Of a DNA stretch of 64,000 nucleotides, positions 22,604-33,918 are shown piece after piece; positions within the stretch are counted from its first letter, which is position 1, and each line of letters opens with the position of its first letter. Below the pieces are notes generated by a model. The model did no database searches. It was not told the DNA's origin and saw only the letters and a program-made list of their open reading frames with translations. A program made the position numbers and the translations under genes. Source of the stretch: Tamarix chinensis (taxonomy: Eukaryota > Streptophyta > Magnoliopsida > Caryophyllales > Tamaricaceae); assembly GCA_030549775.1 (NCBI GenBank), contig CM060173.1, positions 29,454,032 to 29,518,031 on the forward strand, given 5' to 3'.

Positions 22604-23332
22604 TGATGTGAATGTTTGTCAAAAGAACTTTAAGTAACTGATAGTATCTTCTTCATTCTTCAACAATGTGTTTTGAATGGTTGTAAGAAGTATTCATGCA
22701 TTCGAATGGCATCCAAACACTAACAAGATAGAAACTTTGATACTTTACAAAGATAATAATCAAAGGGTTTTTAATGAAAACTCACAAAGAATCACTCACT
22801 AAAGATAATAAAAAAAACCACATATAGTAATTTTCCCATGATCAAGCAATCTCACAAAGAGATTTTTATTACTCAACTCAACTTTTCTTTACATTCATAT
22901 TTTTTTTTACTAAGAGTCTACCATATATATATAGGCATAACCCACAAAAATACCCACCTAATGAGCCATATGACACATTGAGGTTAGGGTTTAGTTACAA
23001 AAGTGACACATGAAATCATAACTATTAACAAAACTCTAGCTTATTACAATCGAATCCTTAGTTATTATTATCCACTTTTGACGGATGAAGTTGACTTATT
23101 TCGGTTATCATTTTGTCACCTTTGACTAGTCAACCAATCAACCAACTCACTAAGGCTTTGTTTGGTTGTGTAAAAATCTATTATTTGCAATATTCTTCAA
23201 TTTAGAACTATATCTTCAAGAAAGTGTCTTTAACTTGAAAAACACTTTCAATAAGCTCAAGAAACATCCTAAACATGTCCAAGAAACATGTTTAGATGTG
23301 TAAAAATATTTGCTCCTACGTTAGAAACACCA
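22604..23332 (-). mobile_element. 5' LTR (about 729 bp) of the minus-strand gypsy relic
   Basis: On the minus strand the segment starts TGGTGTTTCTAACG and ends CATTCACATCA just before the PBS, so it has TG..CA ends. TATA-like sequence (TATATATATGG, minus) lies near 22921-22935. The right boundary is chosen only from TG/CA and is tentative. The matching 3' LTR is not visible to the left of the gag relic. Confidence 0.5.
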
Positions 23333-23460
23333 GATGCTAAGCATACAATTTAATCCTACCTTAATTACCTCGTCGCCTATCTATATATATATATAAACGG
23401 AGTTGTCTAGCAGACAATATACAGACAAATTTTCCCGCCTAAACTATATCCATTATTACT

Positions 23461-23820
23461 AATCATAAATTACTGTTGTCATATATTATTGTTAATTATT
23501 GTTATTGCTAATTAATAACATAGAATAATTAATATAACTATTTATTAATATAATGCGACTATTCATCTCCTACGTGCATTAAATGTATATAACTATTTAT
23601 TTGCTGCACATATGTCAAACAATTAATTTTAATAAAGTATTAATCATAAATTACTGCTGCCATATATTATTGCTAATTATTGTTATTGCTAATTAATTAG
23701 ATGAAATAATTAATATAACTATTTATTATTATAATGCGCTATTCATCTCCTACGTGCATTAAATGTATATAACTATTCATTTGCTGCACATATGTCAAAC
23801 AATTAATTTTAATAAAGTAT
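23461..23820 (+). repeat. Direct tandem repeat of about 180 bp in the Helitron
   Basis: The unit at 23461-23641 beginning AATCATAAATTACTGTTGTC is followed at 23642-23820 by a near copy beginning AATCATAAATTACTGCTGCC. Both end TTTTAATAAAGTATT. Only a few substitutions and a one-base deletion separate them, so this duplication is recent compared with the looser repeats that follow. Confidence 0.85.
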
Positions 23821-24389
23821 TAACTATATATTTTCTAATAAAATATTTTCTTAATTAATTATCCAAACATATATAGAAGACTATTAATTTCCTACGTATT
23901 AATTGAATTATCGGACTATTTATCTCTTGCATATTAATATATAAATAATTAATACACGAAAGTGCATATTCATTTGCTTCACATGTACATGCATATATCC
24001 ATTAATACAATGCGACTATTTATCTCCTATGTGCAGCAAATGCATTTAACTATTCATTTGTTGTACATATGTCGAACAACTAATTTTAATAAAGTATTAA
24101 TCAAATATTTTCTAATTAATTTTTTTTAATTAATTACCTGAACATATGCAGTCAACTATTAATTTCCTGTGTATTAATTGAATTGTCAAACTATTCATAT
24201 CCAACATATTAATATATAAATAATTGATAAATAATTAATACACTAAATAAAGTGCATAAACCAGTCGACCAACACATATGCATCTGTTGCCATTAATATA
24301 ATACAACTAGCAAATACATATAACTAATTTTATTGAAGTATTATTTTTTTAAATTTTTTTTAAGGTTAGATCAACATCAATCAAATAAT

Positions 24390-24640
24390 ATGACTATTAT
24401 TATTAATATAACTATAATAATTATAAATATTAATATAATTAATACTAATATAATTATTTATATAATTTTGATAATTACTATTATCATAATTTATAATATA
24501 ATAATGATAATTATTATTATGATAATAATGAATATTAATATAATTGATTATTACTATTATGAATATTATCATGATTAATAATATAATTATTATTAAAAAA
24601 ACTAATAACAGAATGAAAACATTGGTTATTATATAAAAAT
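24390..24640. repeat. AT-only low-complexity tract
   Basis: TTA/ATA/TAAT words dominate with almost no G or C. The open frames on both strands (81 and 92 codons of I, N and Y) follow from composition. Confidence 0.85.
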
Positions 24641-25355
24641 AGAGTTGTTTGGCAGACAATATACCGACAAATTTTTTTGCCTAAATTATACCTATTATTA
24701 CTAATCATATATTATCACATATATTATTACAAATTAATAAGGTCAAATAAATGATGAAATACTCCTTCGTATTAATTGATTTGTCAAACTATTTATCTCC
24801 TATGCTACATAACAACAAAATGATATTCATCTCCTGCGTATTAATTGAGATATTAATCTATTGCACATATGTCGAACAAAACATATTAATCAAGAATTTT
24901 CTTAATTAATTATCTAAATATATGCAGCCAACTATTTATCTCCTGCGTATTAATTGAGTTGTAAAACTATTAAATATATAAATGTAACTATTCATCTGCT
25001 GCACATATGTCGAACAACACATATTAATCAAGTATTTTCTTAATTAATTACTTGAATATATATAGTCAACTATTCATCTCCTGCATATTAATTGAATTCT
25101 CAAACTAATGAACATATGAATGCAACTATTCATTTCATGTGAACAGCAAATTCATATAACTACTCATCTTCTGTCATTAATACGGCACAACTATTTGCAC
25201 ATATGTCAAACAATACATATTAATCATGTATTAATTAAGTATTTTATTAATTAATTACTTGAACATATACATTTAACTATTCATCTCCTGCATATTAATT
25301 AAATTGTTAAACTATTCATCTCTTATATAATAATATATAAATAATTAATACACCA

Positions 25356-25373
25356 CCCGTGCATTGCACAGGG
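25356..25373 (+). other. Helitron 3' terminal hairpin
   Basis: CCCGTGC, loop ATT, GCAC-a-GGG: seven pairs with one bulged A. It is placed just before CTAGT, the structure that marks Helitron 3' ends. Confidence 0.75.
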
Positions 25374-25489
25374 AAATATAACTAGTTATAACAAAAAAAA
25401 TGACATGTCGGCAGAGCATGAATTAATCATTCGCTTAATTTCGAGGCTGGCTCTCTACTCGTTCAATCCTTCGCTGGCTAGCTAGCTCG

Positions 25490-28400
25490 CTACTGAAACA
25501 CCAAAGGCTGAACGTATGCTTTAAACCTGCTCCTTTTATAACCACGTCTCCTAATTACACGTAAACCTTGTTGCCTCATCAATGCCACAGCCTTAACATA
25601 AGCCTTCTTTAAGAACCCTCTAAGCCTATCAATATCAAGCCTAACATCTTGCTCTTTAAGATATATATGATGTTGTGCAGACCAATTATGCCCTACAATA
25701 TCCATAGCTTTCTTCACAATCTCATGGTCCCGTCCATATTTTTCGGCCAAACTACTCTCTTCCCTTGTTATCATATACTCCACATACTCCAACCCCATCC
25801 CATTACCCAAATTCTTAAAATACTTATCAGCCAACCAATCACTCCCTAACGGCACAACCTGAATAAACACAGCACCAGGACGTAGGAAAAGTGAGTGAGT
25901 AAGTGCAGCACCGTGTACGCCGATCATCGCATGACTACTGTTTATCAGCCTATAAACATCGCATAAGTAGGTGTACGCGTTCGGCTCGAAGATTACTACC
26001 TCGAACCCTTCTTCTTGTGCTGATTTTATGAGGCTTTGTTCGTTGAGTATCACACGTCCGATTCCGTTACCTTTTCTGCTTACTACCACGAGCCTCGGCC
26101 GACCCTTGACTTTCGGCGGTGGCCATACGAGACAGCGTCTGTATCCTTGCTCTAAGAGGGAACGGAAATCCAGGAATGATTTCTCGTTTGGTATTAATTC
26201 TGGGACTATTGTCATAGGACCGTGAGTGATGAGTCCGGCTGCTGCTGACGGGAAACAGTGTGTGACCGTCTGGTTGTCGAGGTTGATGATCGGGTTGGAA
26301 CTAAACTGAGGGAGTATAGCTTCGTATTTGCTGTACCACCAGTCGCTGAAATCGGAGATCACGAACGTGATGTTGTTTCGTTGGTCTGCAGGGAAGAGTG
26401 TGTTGATGGTGATGAATAGAGGGATGAAACCGTCGTTGAAGTCGTGGAAGAAGTTGCCGGTGAATCCACCAATGCTGAAGACTAGAGCCGGTGAGTCGTG
26501 GTTTACTTGACAAGAAGAAGGATGCAGGATCTCATCAAGATAATCGACTTTCTTCTTCTTCTTGAGTGAAACTGCTTTTGTTGTTGCTGTTGTTGTTCTG
26601 AAGGTGATTTCCTTGATCCTCAACATGGTAGCTGTGTCTGTTTTGCGTGGGTATGGACGGACTTTTTCCTCCTCCACCTCTTCATCTATCAAGTGTGAAG
26701 GTGGTGCCGGTTGAGAATGTGTGTAGAATGTGGCGGTGGTGGGTTGTAGGATGGTTGGACGTTTGAGGTGACACCAATCGTATAACTGATGGGACCTGTC
26801 GCATGTTATAGTGGGACCTGGTTTTGGAAGACGGGATTGGAACAATAGATGTGAGACTTTGGAGCTCCTCCGCATCATCTGCTTTATTGGCCTCCATCTT
26901 TGATATTCATGATTGTTTGGAGCTGCATGAGAACGAATTATTGTGACGATTAGGGAGCGAATATGTGTGTGTGTGTTGAGCAAATATATGAGGAATTTGG
27001 GAATGCAGTAATAGTAGTTAGTTCATGATCAATTTGGGTATGCGATTGCAATGATATGCAAGCACTTACGTTGATAACACAAACTTGTTTCATGATGTAT
27101 AATCCTAGATAGTCCTACACAACAATCCTTTGATCTTATCCAGATTATTACATTGTCGGCCAGGGAATTAAAAATTGTTTTGGTCACTCTATATTATAAT
27201 TTCTTTCTATTTTTGCTTCTGAATAATAATAATAATAATAATAACTGTACTTGTAAAGAAATGTATGAAATTACGAATTTTGATGAAAAAATTTAATTAT
27301 TAATATCTTTTAATGTATAATGATAACAATTTATAAAAGAAAAAATTTTAAAGTATTTTTCAATATAAAAATAAAAATTGTATTTTTAAAGTAAAATGTA
27401 TTATAATTTGAGAGAAATTAAAGTTCAAAGTTTATCTTCGAAATCCGCAATATCATATATATTTTATAGAGAGAGTATTCATTTTAGTTCTTCTAAATTT
27501 TATTTTAATTTAAATTAGTCACTTAATTAGGGGGTCAAAACAGAAAAAAAAATGCATTTTAGATGGACTAATTTGAACAATAAAATTAGATGGAATAAAA
27601 TAAATTTTTTTATTGAGGGACCAAAATAAAAATTATATTTAAAAAAACTAAAATAGTATTTAACTCGTTCACCAAAAAATATTTTTCTTTCTTCTGATAA
27701 TCCCGGCAACAATAAGATCCCTCATGGTACCAGTGATCCAGCAAACGTTATCATTTAGTCAGGCCTGCATTGCGCTCATGGAAAATGATTTTAGAAGGAC
27801 CGAGGCTTAGTCCAAGCGAGCCAACATGGGAAAACAATTGTAATTGAACTCGGCCCAAGAGAACAGAACAGATGAGAAACGACCGCACACACGTGTCATT
27901 TTTTCCTTCTAACTAATTTATTTTAAGTTTGGTTATTAAAAAGTAAAATAAATATATTATGTTGTCCATAAAATTTTGTTTTATAAACATGTATCTATAT
28001 AAATATATTTTAGATAAAAAAATAGTTAAGAATTAATATATTAGTGACGAAATATTATTTTTAAATTGAATAACGGTAAAAGATTAATTTGTTGATATAA
28101 AATTAATATATTAATGACGAAATATCAAATGAGTGATAATGAAATATTAGTTTATATATATATACTAATATATCAAATAATATATGATGAAATGTTAATT
28201 ATATTCTACGGTAAAATATTAGTTAAATTGTGGTGAAAAATGAGTATATCAATACTACTGAAATATATGAAAATGAGCAGTGATATTTACTTAGATGATC
28301 ATTCAAAATGCTTAAGACTTAGTAAAAAAATATATGTTGCATTAGTGAAATATGTGATAGGTAATAGTAAAAGATTATTTTTATAGGTAAATATTAATAA

Positions 28401-30060
28401 GTTTGAATGATATTCTATATGTATTGATGAAGGATTTATTACATAATAGGAAAAAAAAATTATTGTTACACGGTAAAAGATATCATAGGTTGTGAAATAC
28501 ATGTGGTCCAACGTTAATATATATATAGATATATATATATATATATCTTATGTTTTTCATCATCTAAAAAGTTACGTCATTTATTGATAAATGATCTATT
28601 TTTTTTTTATTGGCGAAAAAGATGTTTTCGGTAGGTGAAAGATAGGTTATTGATGAAATATTAGTTTAGGTAAAGTAGAGGGACAAGTTACAAAGTGAGT
28701 AACAAAATGAAATGGAAAAAGAGACGAACTAATGCCGGGTGGGGAAGGGTCCGTAGGAATCATGACATACCGCAAAAGGTGGGAGGGCAACGAACAGGTG
28801 GCATAACCACTAAGCAATATAATACATACATACTTATATGTATATAATATGGTTAGTTATCCAAGGAGAATACACGCACCGACCATATTAATGATCACTC
28901 TTCAACCGGTAAGAGCACGTTTACCTTTTAATGCTACTCCTTTACACCATTTGTTTTTACCCAATTTAATCTACCATTATATATATATTATCCATTAAAT
29001 TCTCAAATAATCTTTCTTTCATAGGACGAGCATCTAAGATCGTAATTCAATGGATGAGTGTGATATTTTATAGATAAAAGATCTCATATTCCTTTTTTTT
29101 TTGAAATAATATACAACTTTATAGTAATTGAAATATATATTGATTTATATTCATCTTATAAGTTTTATATTATAGAAAAAATTTCACTCTTTTTTTTCTT
29201 ACTATAGAGCAATTAATATAGTACCTTCAATTAACTAGTATCTTTTTTAATAGTATTAACTTGCCCATAAAACTAAGTAAAAAACACTAATACTTAATAC
29301 AAAAAACAATTTATGTAAATAATAATAATAATAATAAACCCCTAACAAGCATTAACATTATGATTTATGAGAGTGTTTTTAAAATATATATGATAACTGT
29401 ATTTTTTATATTATAATGTATAATAATTCAAAGTATTATGATAGCACCTATCTTGGCAGGCAGGCAGGCAGGCTTGATCATTATCCAAGTTTCTTCCTAA
29501 AGTGAGCAAACCGCACCACCATCAACTTCTCATTCAATAGTACTATATCCTTCCAAAGTATGTACATATGATACACATAATGAATCCTTACAAAATTCAA
29601 GGGAAATCAAAGTGTGTGTGTCTGTGTGTGTACATAATTGGATCATCGAAGTAAACACCGTAATTTGTGTACCTTTAAAGTATCCATCTAACATTCATTC
29701 ATCAACAAACACGGAGACGGAAGATATATTAACCAATCAAATTGAAATGCTCGTTTTTTGGGGTGGGGGGCTGGGGAGGGGGTGCAGCAATCTGTGAAGG
29801 GGGAATTATGACAGAACAGAGGGGAATACACAGACGCATACACGGTCTTCTACGCACGTACCTCGGGCATAATCGGTATCAGCGCTCGCAACAGTAGAAG
29901 GAAGAATAATACTCGTAGTCGTCGTCGTCGTCGTAGTAATAGAAGAAGGAGAATAATAAGTTAAATTTCTCAGGATCATCATCAAAGCAATCTGAACCAA
30001 TAATAATAACAGAACTCGATGACACCACATCCTCTCTGCATATTTCACCTTCTTCTTCAT
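25490..30060 (-). CDS. GT61 (DUF563) glycosyltransferase, two exons, 543 aa
   Basis: Exon 1 is 30060-29862 and exon 2 is 26922-25490. The donor is CGAG|GTACGTGC and the acceptor CATGCAG|CTCC, and the join (phase 1) continues one frame. Exon 1 starts MKKKVKYAERMWCH with a hydrophobic segment at residues 14-30, a type II Golgi signal anchor, then a Thr-rich stem. The catalytic part has CDRSHQLYDWC (107-117), FSIGGFTGNFFHDFNDGFIP (around H226), RPRLVVVSRKGNGIGRVILN (348-359 region) and IGVHGAALTHSLFLRPG (401-409 core), in the order known for GT61. The C-terminus is basic. Family knowledge: plant GT61 enzymes add arabinose or xylose to xylan, or xylose to N-glycans. Acceptor and sugar cannot be decided here, although the CD-x-SH-x-x-YD-x-C form is unlike the N-glycan xylosyltransferase. 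An ATG at 26983 would also open exon 2 but would lack a membrane anchor, so the spliced start is preferred. The 3' flank runs into a Helitron after 103 bp. Confidence 0.9.
26923..29861 (-). other. Intron 1 of the GT61 gene (2.9 kb), AT-rich
   Basis: No coding signal or clear mobile-element termini. It holds an (AAT)n run at 27224-27243, a TA/ATAG microsatellite at 28515-28547, an (AAT)n run at 29318-29335, (GGCA)5 at 29456-29475 and a GT-rich run at 29612-29631. The middle (27950-28700) is made of degenerate 'gaaatattagt / gacgaaatatt' words of unknown origin. Confidence 0.6.
29760..29782 (+). other. G-quadruplex-capable motif in GT61 intron 1
   Basis: Four G-runs (4, 6, 4 and 5 Gs) are separated by loops T, CT and A, a textbook short-loop quadruplex motif. 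It lies about 80 bp beyond the exon 1 donor. The G-strand is the template strand of the GT61 gene, so any effect would be on DNA, not on the transcript. Confidence 0.6.
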
Positions 30061-30730
30061 TGATTATTATTCGTCTATTGAAATGTTTCTGTATGTTTCT
30101 CCGAACCAGCTTTCCAGAGCTTAACTAATTGACAGGTATTGACGATCGCGATCAATCACCGCGAAATTAGATATAGCAGTTCGTTAACCCCGAAGTGTGT
30201 TCGGCGATTAGCCGGACGTACGTACAGACCTTTGGCTCGGAATGAATAATTTTGTGGCGCTGCTAGGTAGCGAGTGTTGATGGGGGCGGGGGAGGGAGAC
30301 AGAGAGCGATACGGGAGGAAGGAAGGAAAAGGAAGAAATAGGGTCATGAGTAGTACGCTCATGAGAAAACGAGGAGGCGGAGGTTTTAAAATTTGGAGGT
30401 TTATGGAGTCGGGAACGCCTGCTTTTTCGGTGCGGCATTTCGTTCGATGCAAGTCCCTATGTTATGATGGGTTTGGGGGGGGGGGCGGTCGATTAAAGAA
30501 ACGAGAACGACGAGGGTTGGAATGGGGAAGACCAGGATCAGAAACTTCATTAATTATGAGCAATAATTGCCCCATTAAGCTGTCCTGTTAATACTAATAA
30601 ATATACCCTATTCTAGTACTCTTTTCTTCCCTCCTCTCCTCGGGGAATTTGGTGAGGAAACTTTTTTAAGAGTAAAGACCATAGTCAAAATAACATTAAA
30701 CATATTGATGCATTATTAATTTTATAAGTA
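30061..30730 (-). promoter_or_regulatory. 5' flank of the GT61 gene
   Basis: About 500 bp upstream of the start codon are distinctly more GC-rich than the surroundings, with a run of 11 Gs at 30475-30485. On the minus strand a TATA-like CTATATCTA occurs near 30168-30176, about 110 bp upstream of the ATG. The several overlapping open frames here (for example 30156-30452 minus, 30274-30591 plus) are proline/serine or glycine/arginine rich and have no recognised domain. Transcript start not determinable. Confidence 0.35.
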
Positions 30731-30732
30731 CA

Positions 30733-30764
30733 ACTAGTATTTATCTCTCGTACTATACACGGAG
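30733..30764 (-). mobile_element. Possible Helitron 3' end, minus strand
   Basis: On the minus strand the order is a hairpin (CTCCGTG..TATAGT..ACGAGAG, 30745-30764), a short AT spacer, then CTAGT at 30737-30733 followed by T. This resembles the terminus at 25356-25386. No matching TC 5' end was located to the right, so the element extent is unknown. The stretch 30765-31184 shows nothing else but AT-rich sequence. Confidence 0.4.
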
Positions 30765-31184
30765 ATTATAAGCGATACACAGATAAAGTTCGATATATTA
30801 TAGTAATAAATTTTAATATAATAAATAAATAATAATAATATAGGAAGTAACGAAATTATAAAAAGACATTAGGATCAATATAAATGATAAAATATTAGTT
30901 AAAAGATGAAATAATAAAATAATGCATTACATATAGAAATGACAAATACAAAGAAAAAAATATATAATCTAGAGAGATATTTTGAAATACTTTTATAAAG
31001 ACAACATTTATTATGTATGTAATTTTATTTCCATCGTTGATGCATATATCAAATTTTTTTTATCCCGTTACGATATGTAACCCTAAACCCTACAATATAC
31101 AACTAACTATAGATAAAGACTTTTTTTATAGTAACCCAACATGAGATACTGATTGTCCCTGACTTTTTATTTATTGTCATTACA

Positions 31185-32413
31185 TATATAAGATTTACAA
31201 AGAATCAGGTAATAATAAGAAATTTTGCAGAGAATACAAGAGAAAATTTTGAAATTCTAATTTGTGATCTTGAGAATTTCTGCCTTGGTCGATTATTGAT
31301 CTTCACTTTTATAGGCAAAGTCCTTTGGGATGCTAGAGACTTCTGGTCAAAAAGATTCCACCGAAAGTAGAATTGTCATTTTTTTTGTAGTCAAAAGTAT
31401 GCTCTAAAAGGCATGTCTGTCAGTCTTTCTTTTTGTAGGGCCCATTGAGGCACTAAAAGGCATGTATGTTAGTCTTTCATGTGGTCTAAAAGTGTCCACT
31501 GAAGGGCATGTCCAGCGAAAGGCCCGTCTAGTTTGTTTTTTTATGGGTTCCATCAAAGATTCGTCAAGATATCTACCAAAAGTTTGTTATCCCTTCTTGA
31601 TTTTGTTCTTTGTCATTGGTATGTTATTATTTATCTGTTTCGTGCGGCAATCCACTGATAGTGGATTGGTTGTCTGTTCCGGTTTTGATTATTATGGAAT
31701 AATCCCATAATAGTCATCTTCATTATTATCACTATAGTCATTGATAGGAACAGATGATGATGTTATTGGAGATCTTGTTTGTGATGCAAGTACCTATTAT
31801 AAAATGTATAGGTATTCGTCTTGTTTTTTTTTTTGCCGCAGCTAATTGGGCTTCCATATGTGAGTTTTTAGCCAAGAATCAGCCTTGTGTGGGAACAATT
31901 TGAAGGGGTGAATTCTTTTCTATAACATCAATCATTGTAGTATTTAAGGTTACGAATGGATGCTTTGGAATTCTTTTCCCCAATAGAGATGGTGAAATAG
32001 ATGACAACATGCCTTGAATATGTAGCTCACAATAGACCTTTAAACGGTCAAATTTTGAATGTAGAAAAATTAGTATATGAAAAATATTACCCACGCCTAT
32101 TTTTGAGATGAGGACGGCGAGTCAATATCAATATATATTAATTATTAGTGATTTTATTCAATGAAATGAAATTCCTTACTTAAAAAAGAGCACATAAATA
32201 AAATAAAATTATTAATATCTTATACATAAAAAAAAATATTACAAATACTTTGTGACACCTTATGAAGAAAGAAATATTAATATACTAATATAATTGGATA
32301 GAGAGATCACTTCATAAATAATGATTGCATTCTTTGATTGATTCTTGGTCTACAACTTTGGTTACTTTCATCCCAAGGAAGAGAGAAAAACACCTGCTTT
32401 TTTATTTTAAGGA
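31185..32413 (-). mobile_element. Pararetrovirus-like array, partial copy R0
   Basis: A promoter/intergenic segment (31185-31905, minus orientation) aligns with those at 32545, 36905, 37925 and 42285. At about 31913 it jumps directly to the 'tttctataacatcaatcattgtag' block that normally lies some 3 kb further on, so the middle of the unit (including the Harbinger insert) is absent. A 72-codon minus frame (31879-32094) has counterparts in the other units; its function is not recognised. Confidence 0.6.
31306..31314 (-). promoter_or_regulatory. Pararetroviral-type TATA box, copy R0
   Basis: CTATAAAAG on the minus strand, followed by TGAAGATCAA and a leader conserved in all six copies. Upstream are repeated 'ctttcggtgga' words, the usual make-up of a strong compact promoter. 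Confidence 0.55.
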
Positions 32414-32654
32414 TGTGACACCTAAATTGATATATATATATATATTGTCGGGATCTGAGGGAAGAACACAAAAGATGGAAAAGACATGCAAATAGAGATG
32501 AAAAAAAGGTTTTTATAAAAAAAAAATTGGTTATACAAAATATTTACAAAGGATCAAGTAATAATAAGAAATTTTGCGGAGAATACAATAGAATATTTTT
32601 AAATTCTAATTTGTGCTCTTGAAAATTTCTACCTTGGTCGATTGTTGATCTTCA

Positions 32655-32663
32655 CTTTTATAG
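32655..32663 (-). promoter_or_regulatory. Pararetroviral-type TATA box, copy R1
   Basis: CTATAAAAG on the minus strand, in the same sequence context as the copy at 31306. Confidence 0.55.
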
Positions 32664-33669
32664 GCAGAGTCCTTTGGGATGCTGGGGATTTAGGTCAAAA
32701 ATATTCCACCAAAAGTAGAATTGTCTTTTCTTTTGTAGTCAAAAGTATGTTCTGAAAGGCATGTCTGTCAGTATTTCTTTTTGTAGGGTCCATTGAGGCA
32801 CCGAAAGGCGTCTATGTCTATCTTTCATGTGGTTCGAAAGTATCCACTGAAGGGCATGTCCACCGAAAGGCTTGTCTAGTTTGTCTTTTGATAGGTTCCA
32901 TCAAAGATTTGTCAAGATATCTTCCGAAAGTTTATTATCCCTTCTTGATTTTGTTCTTTGTCTTTGATCTGTTATAATTTTTCTATTTTGTGTGGGAATC
33001 CACTGATAGTGTATTGATTGTTAGTTCCGGTTTTGATTATTTCAGAAGAATCCCATAACAACCATCTTCATTATCATCACTATAGTAATTGATAGGAAAA
33101 GATGATGATGATGTTAATGTTGGGGATCTTGTTTGTGATGCAAGTACCTATTATAAAATGTATAGGTATCCATCTTGTGTTTTTCCCGAAGAGAATTGGG
33201 CTACCATATGTGAGTTTTGGGCCAAGAAACGAATCTGTATGGGAACAATTTGAAGGGGTGAAAGTGATAGGTCTTTACAGGCTATATTTTTTTTGGCTTG
33301 TTGTACAATTTTGTATATATGGTTTTGAGACTTTTTCCATGACCTGAAATTTTTTCCACCATTTAACCTTGAATCTTCGAACAAGGGTAGGAATGTCATC
33401 TATGTGCCGATGTTCAACATCCCATAAGAAAACCCATGGACATAAGAATTTTAAACAAAAATGGAATAATGGAAGGAATTGTTTTTGTTTTATGGTAGGT
33501 GGGACGAGGGTTTTGAAAGTATGTAGGGTCTCGTCTATTTGGAGAGGTAAGATTGATGGTATAGAACCAAAGTCTTTCCAACATTTTGTGAACCAGATTA
33601 GAAGGACTTTTCTTGATTAAATGGGTCTTATGCTTAACAATTTCTATATGTGTAGTACTGTACTAAATT

Positions 33670-33706
<37 letters not shown>

Positions 33707-33918
33707 TGAGTTCTTATTACAACATACAAGTTATGGATATATGTTCTTTATTTATGTAATTTTGCAATTATCCTTCTCTAAGTTATTTTATTATTGACTC
33801 TTGTTTCTTTTTTTTTTTTTAAAAAAAGAGAGAGGAGTAATACGGTAAAGGCTAGGTAGGGTAGGGTTCTTTGAGAAGAGTTGCAGCGATTTATTCTTAT
33901 ACTGGGATTGACACATTA

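Larger units (their letters stand above)
23380..25386 (+). mobile_element. Non-autonomous Helitron (2007 bp)
   Basis: The 5' end is TCTATATATATATATAAACG preceded by A (23379). The 3' end is CTAGT (25382-25386) followed by T (25387), giving the Helitron A|TC..CTRR|T arrangement (final T shared with the variant CTAGT). A short hairpin, CCCGTGC-ATT-GCACaGGG (25356-25373), lies 8 nt before the CTAGT. There are no TSD or TIR, as expected. The interior is AT-rich, made of tandem repeats and 'catctcctgcatattaattga' / 'gcacatatgtcgaacaa' words. No RepHel coding sequence. A second 5'-end-like segment occurs at 24627-24690. Confidence 0.8.

Noticed and set aside
24333..24659. Frames of I/N/Y on both strands
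   Set aside because: AT-only low-complexity sequence inside the Helitron.
26301..26897. Additional minus frames overlapping the GT61 exon (70 and 71 codons)
   Set aside because: Shadow frames of the GT61 catalytic exon.
30156..30591. Frames of up to 105 codons upstream of the GT61 start
   Set aside because: GC-rich 5' flank; both strands open, no domain, no homology recognised.
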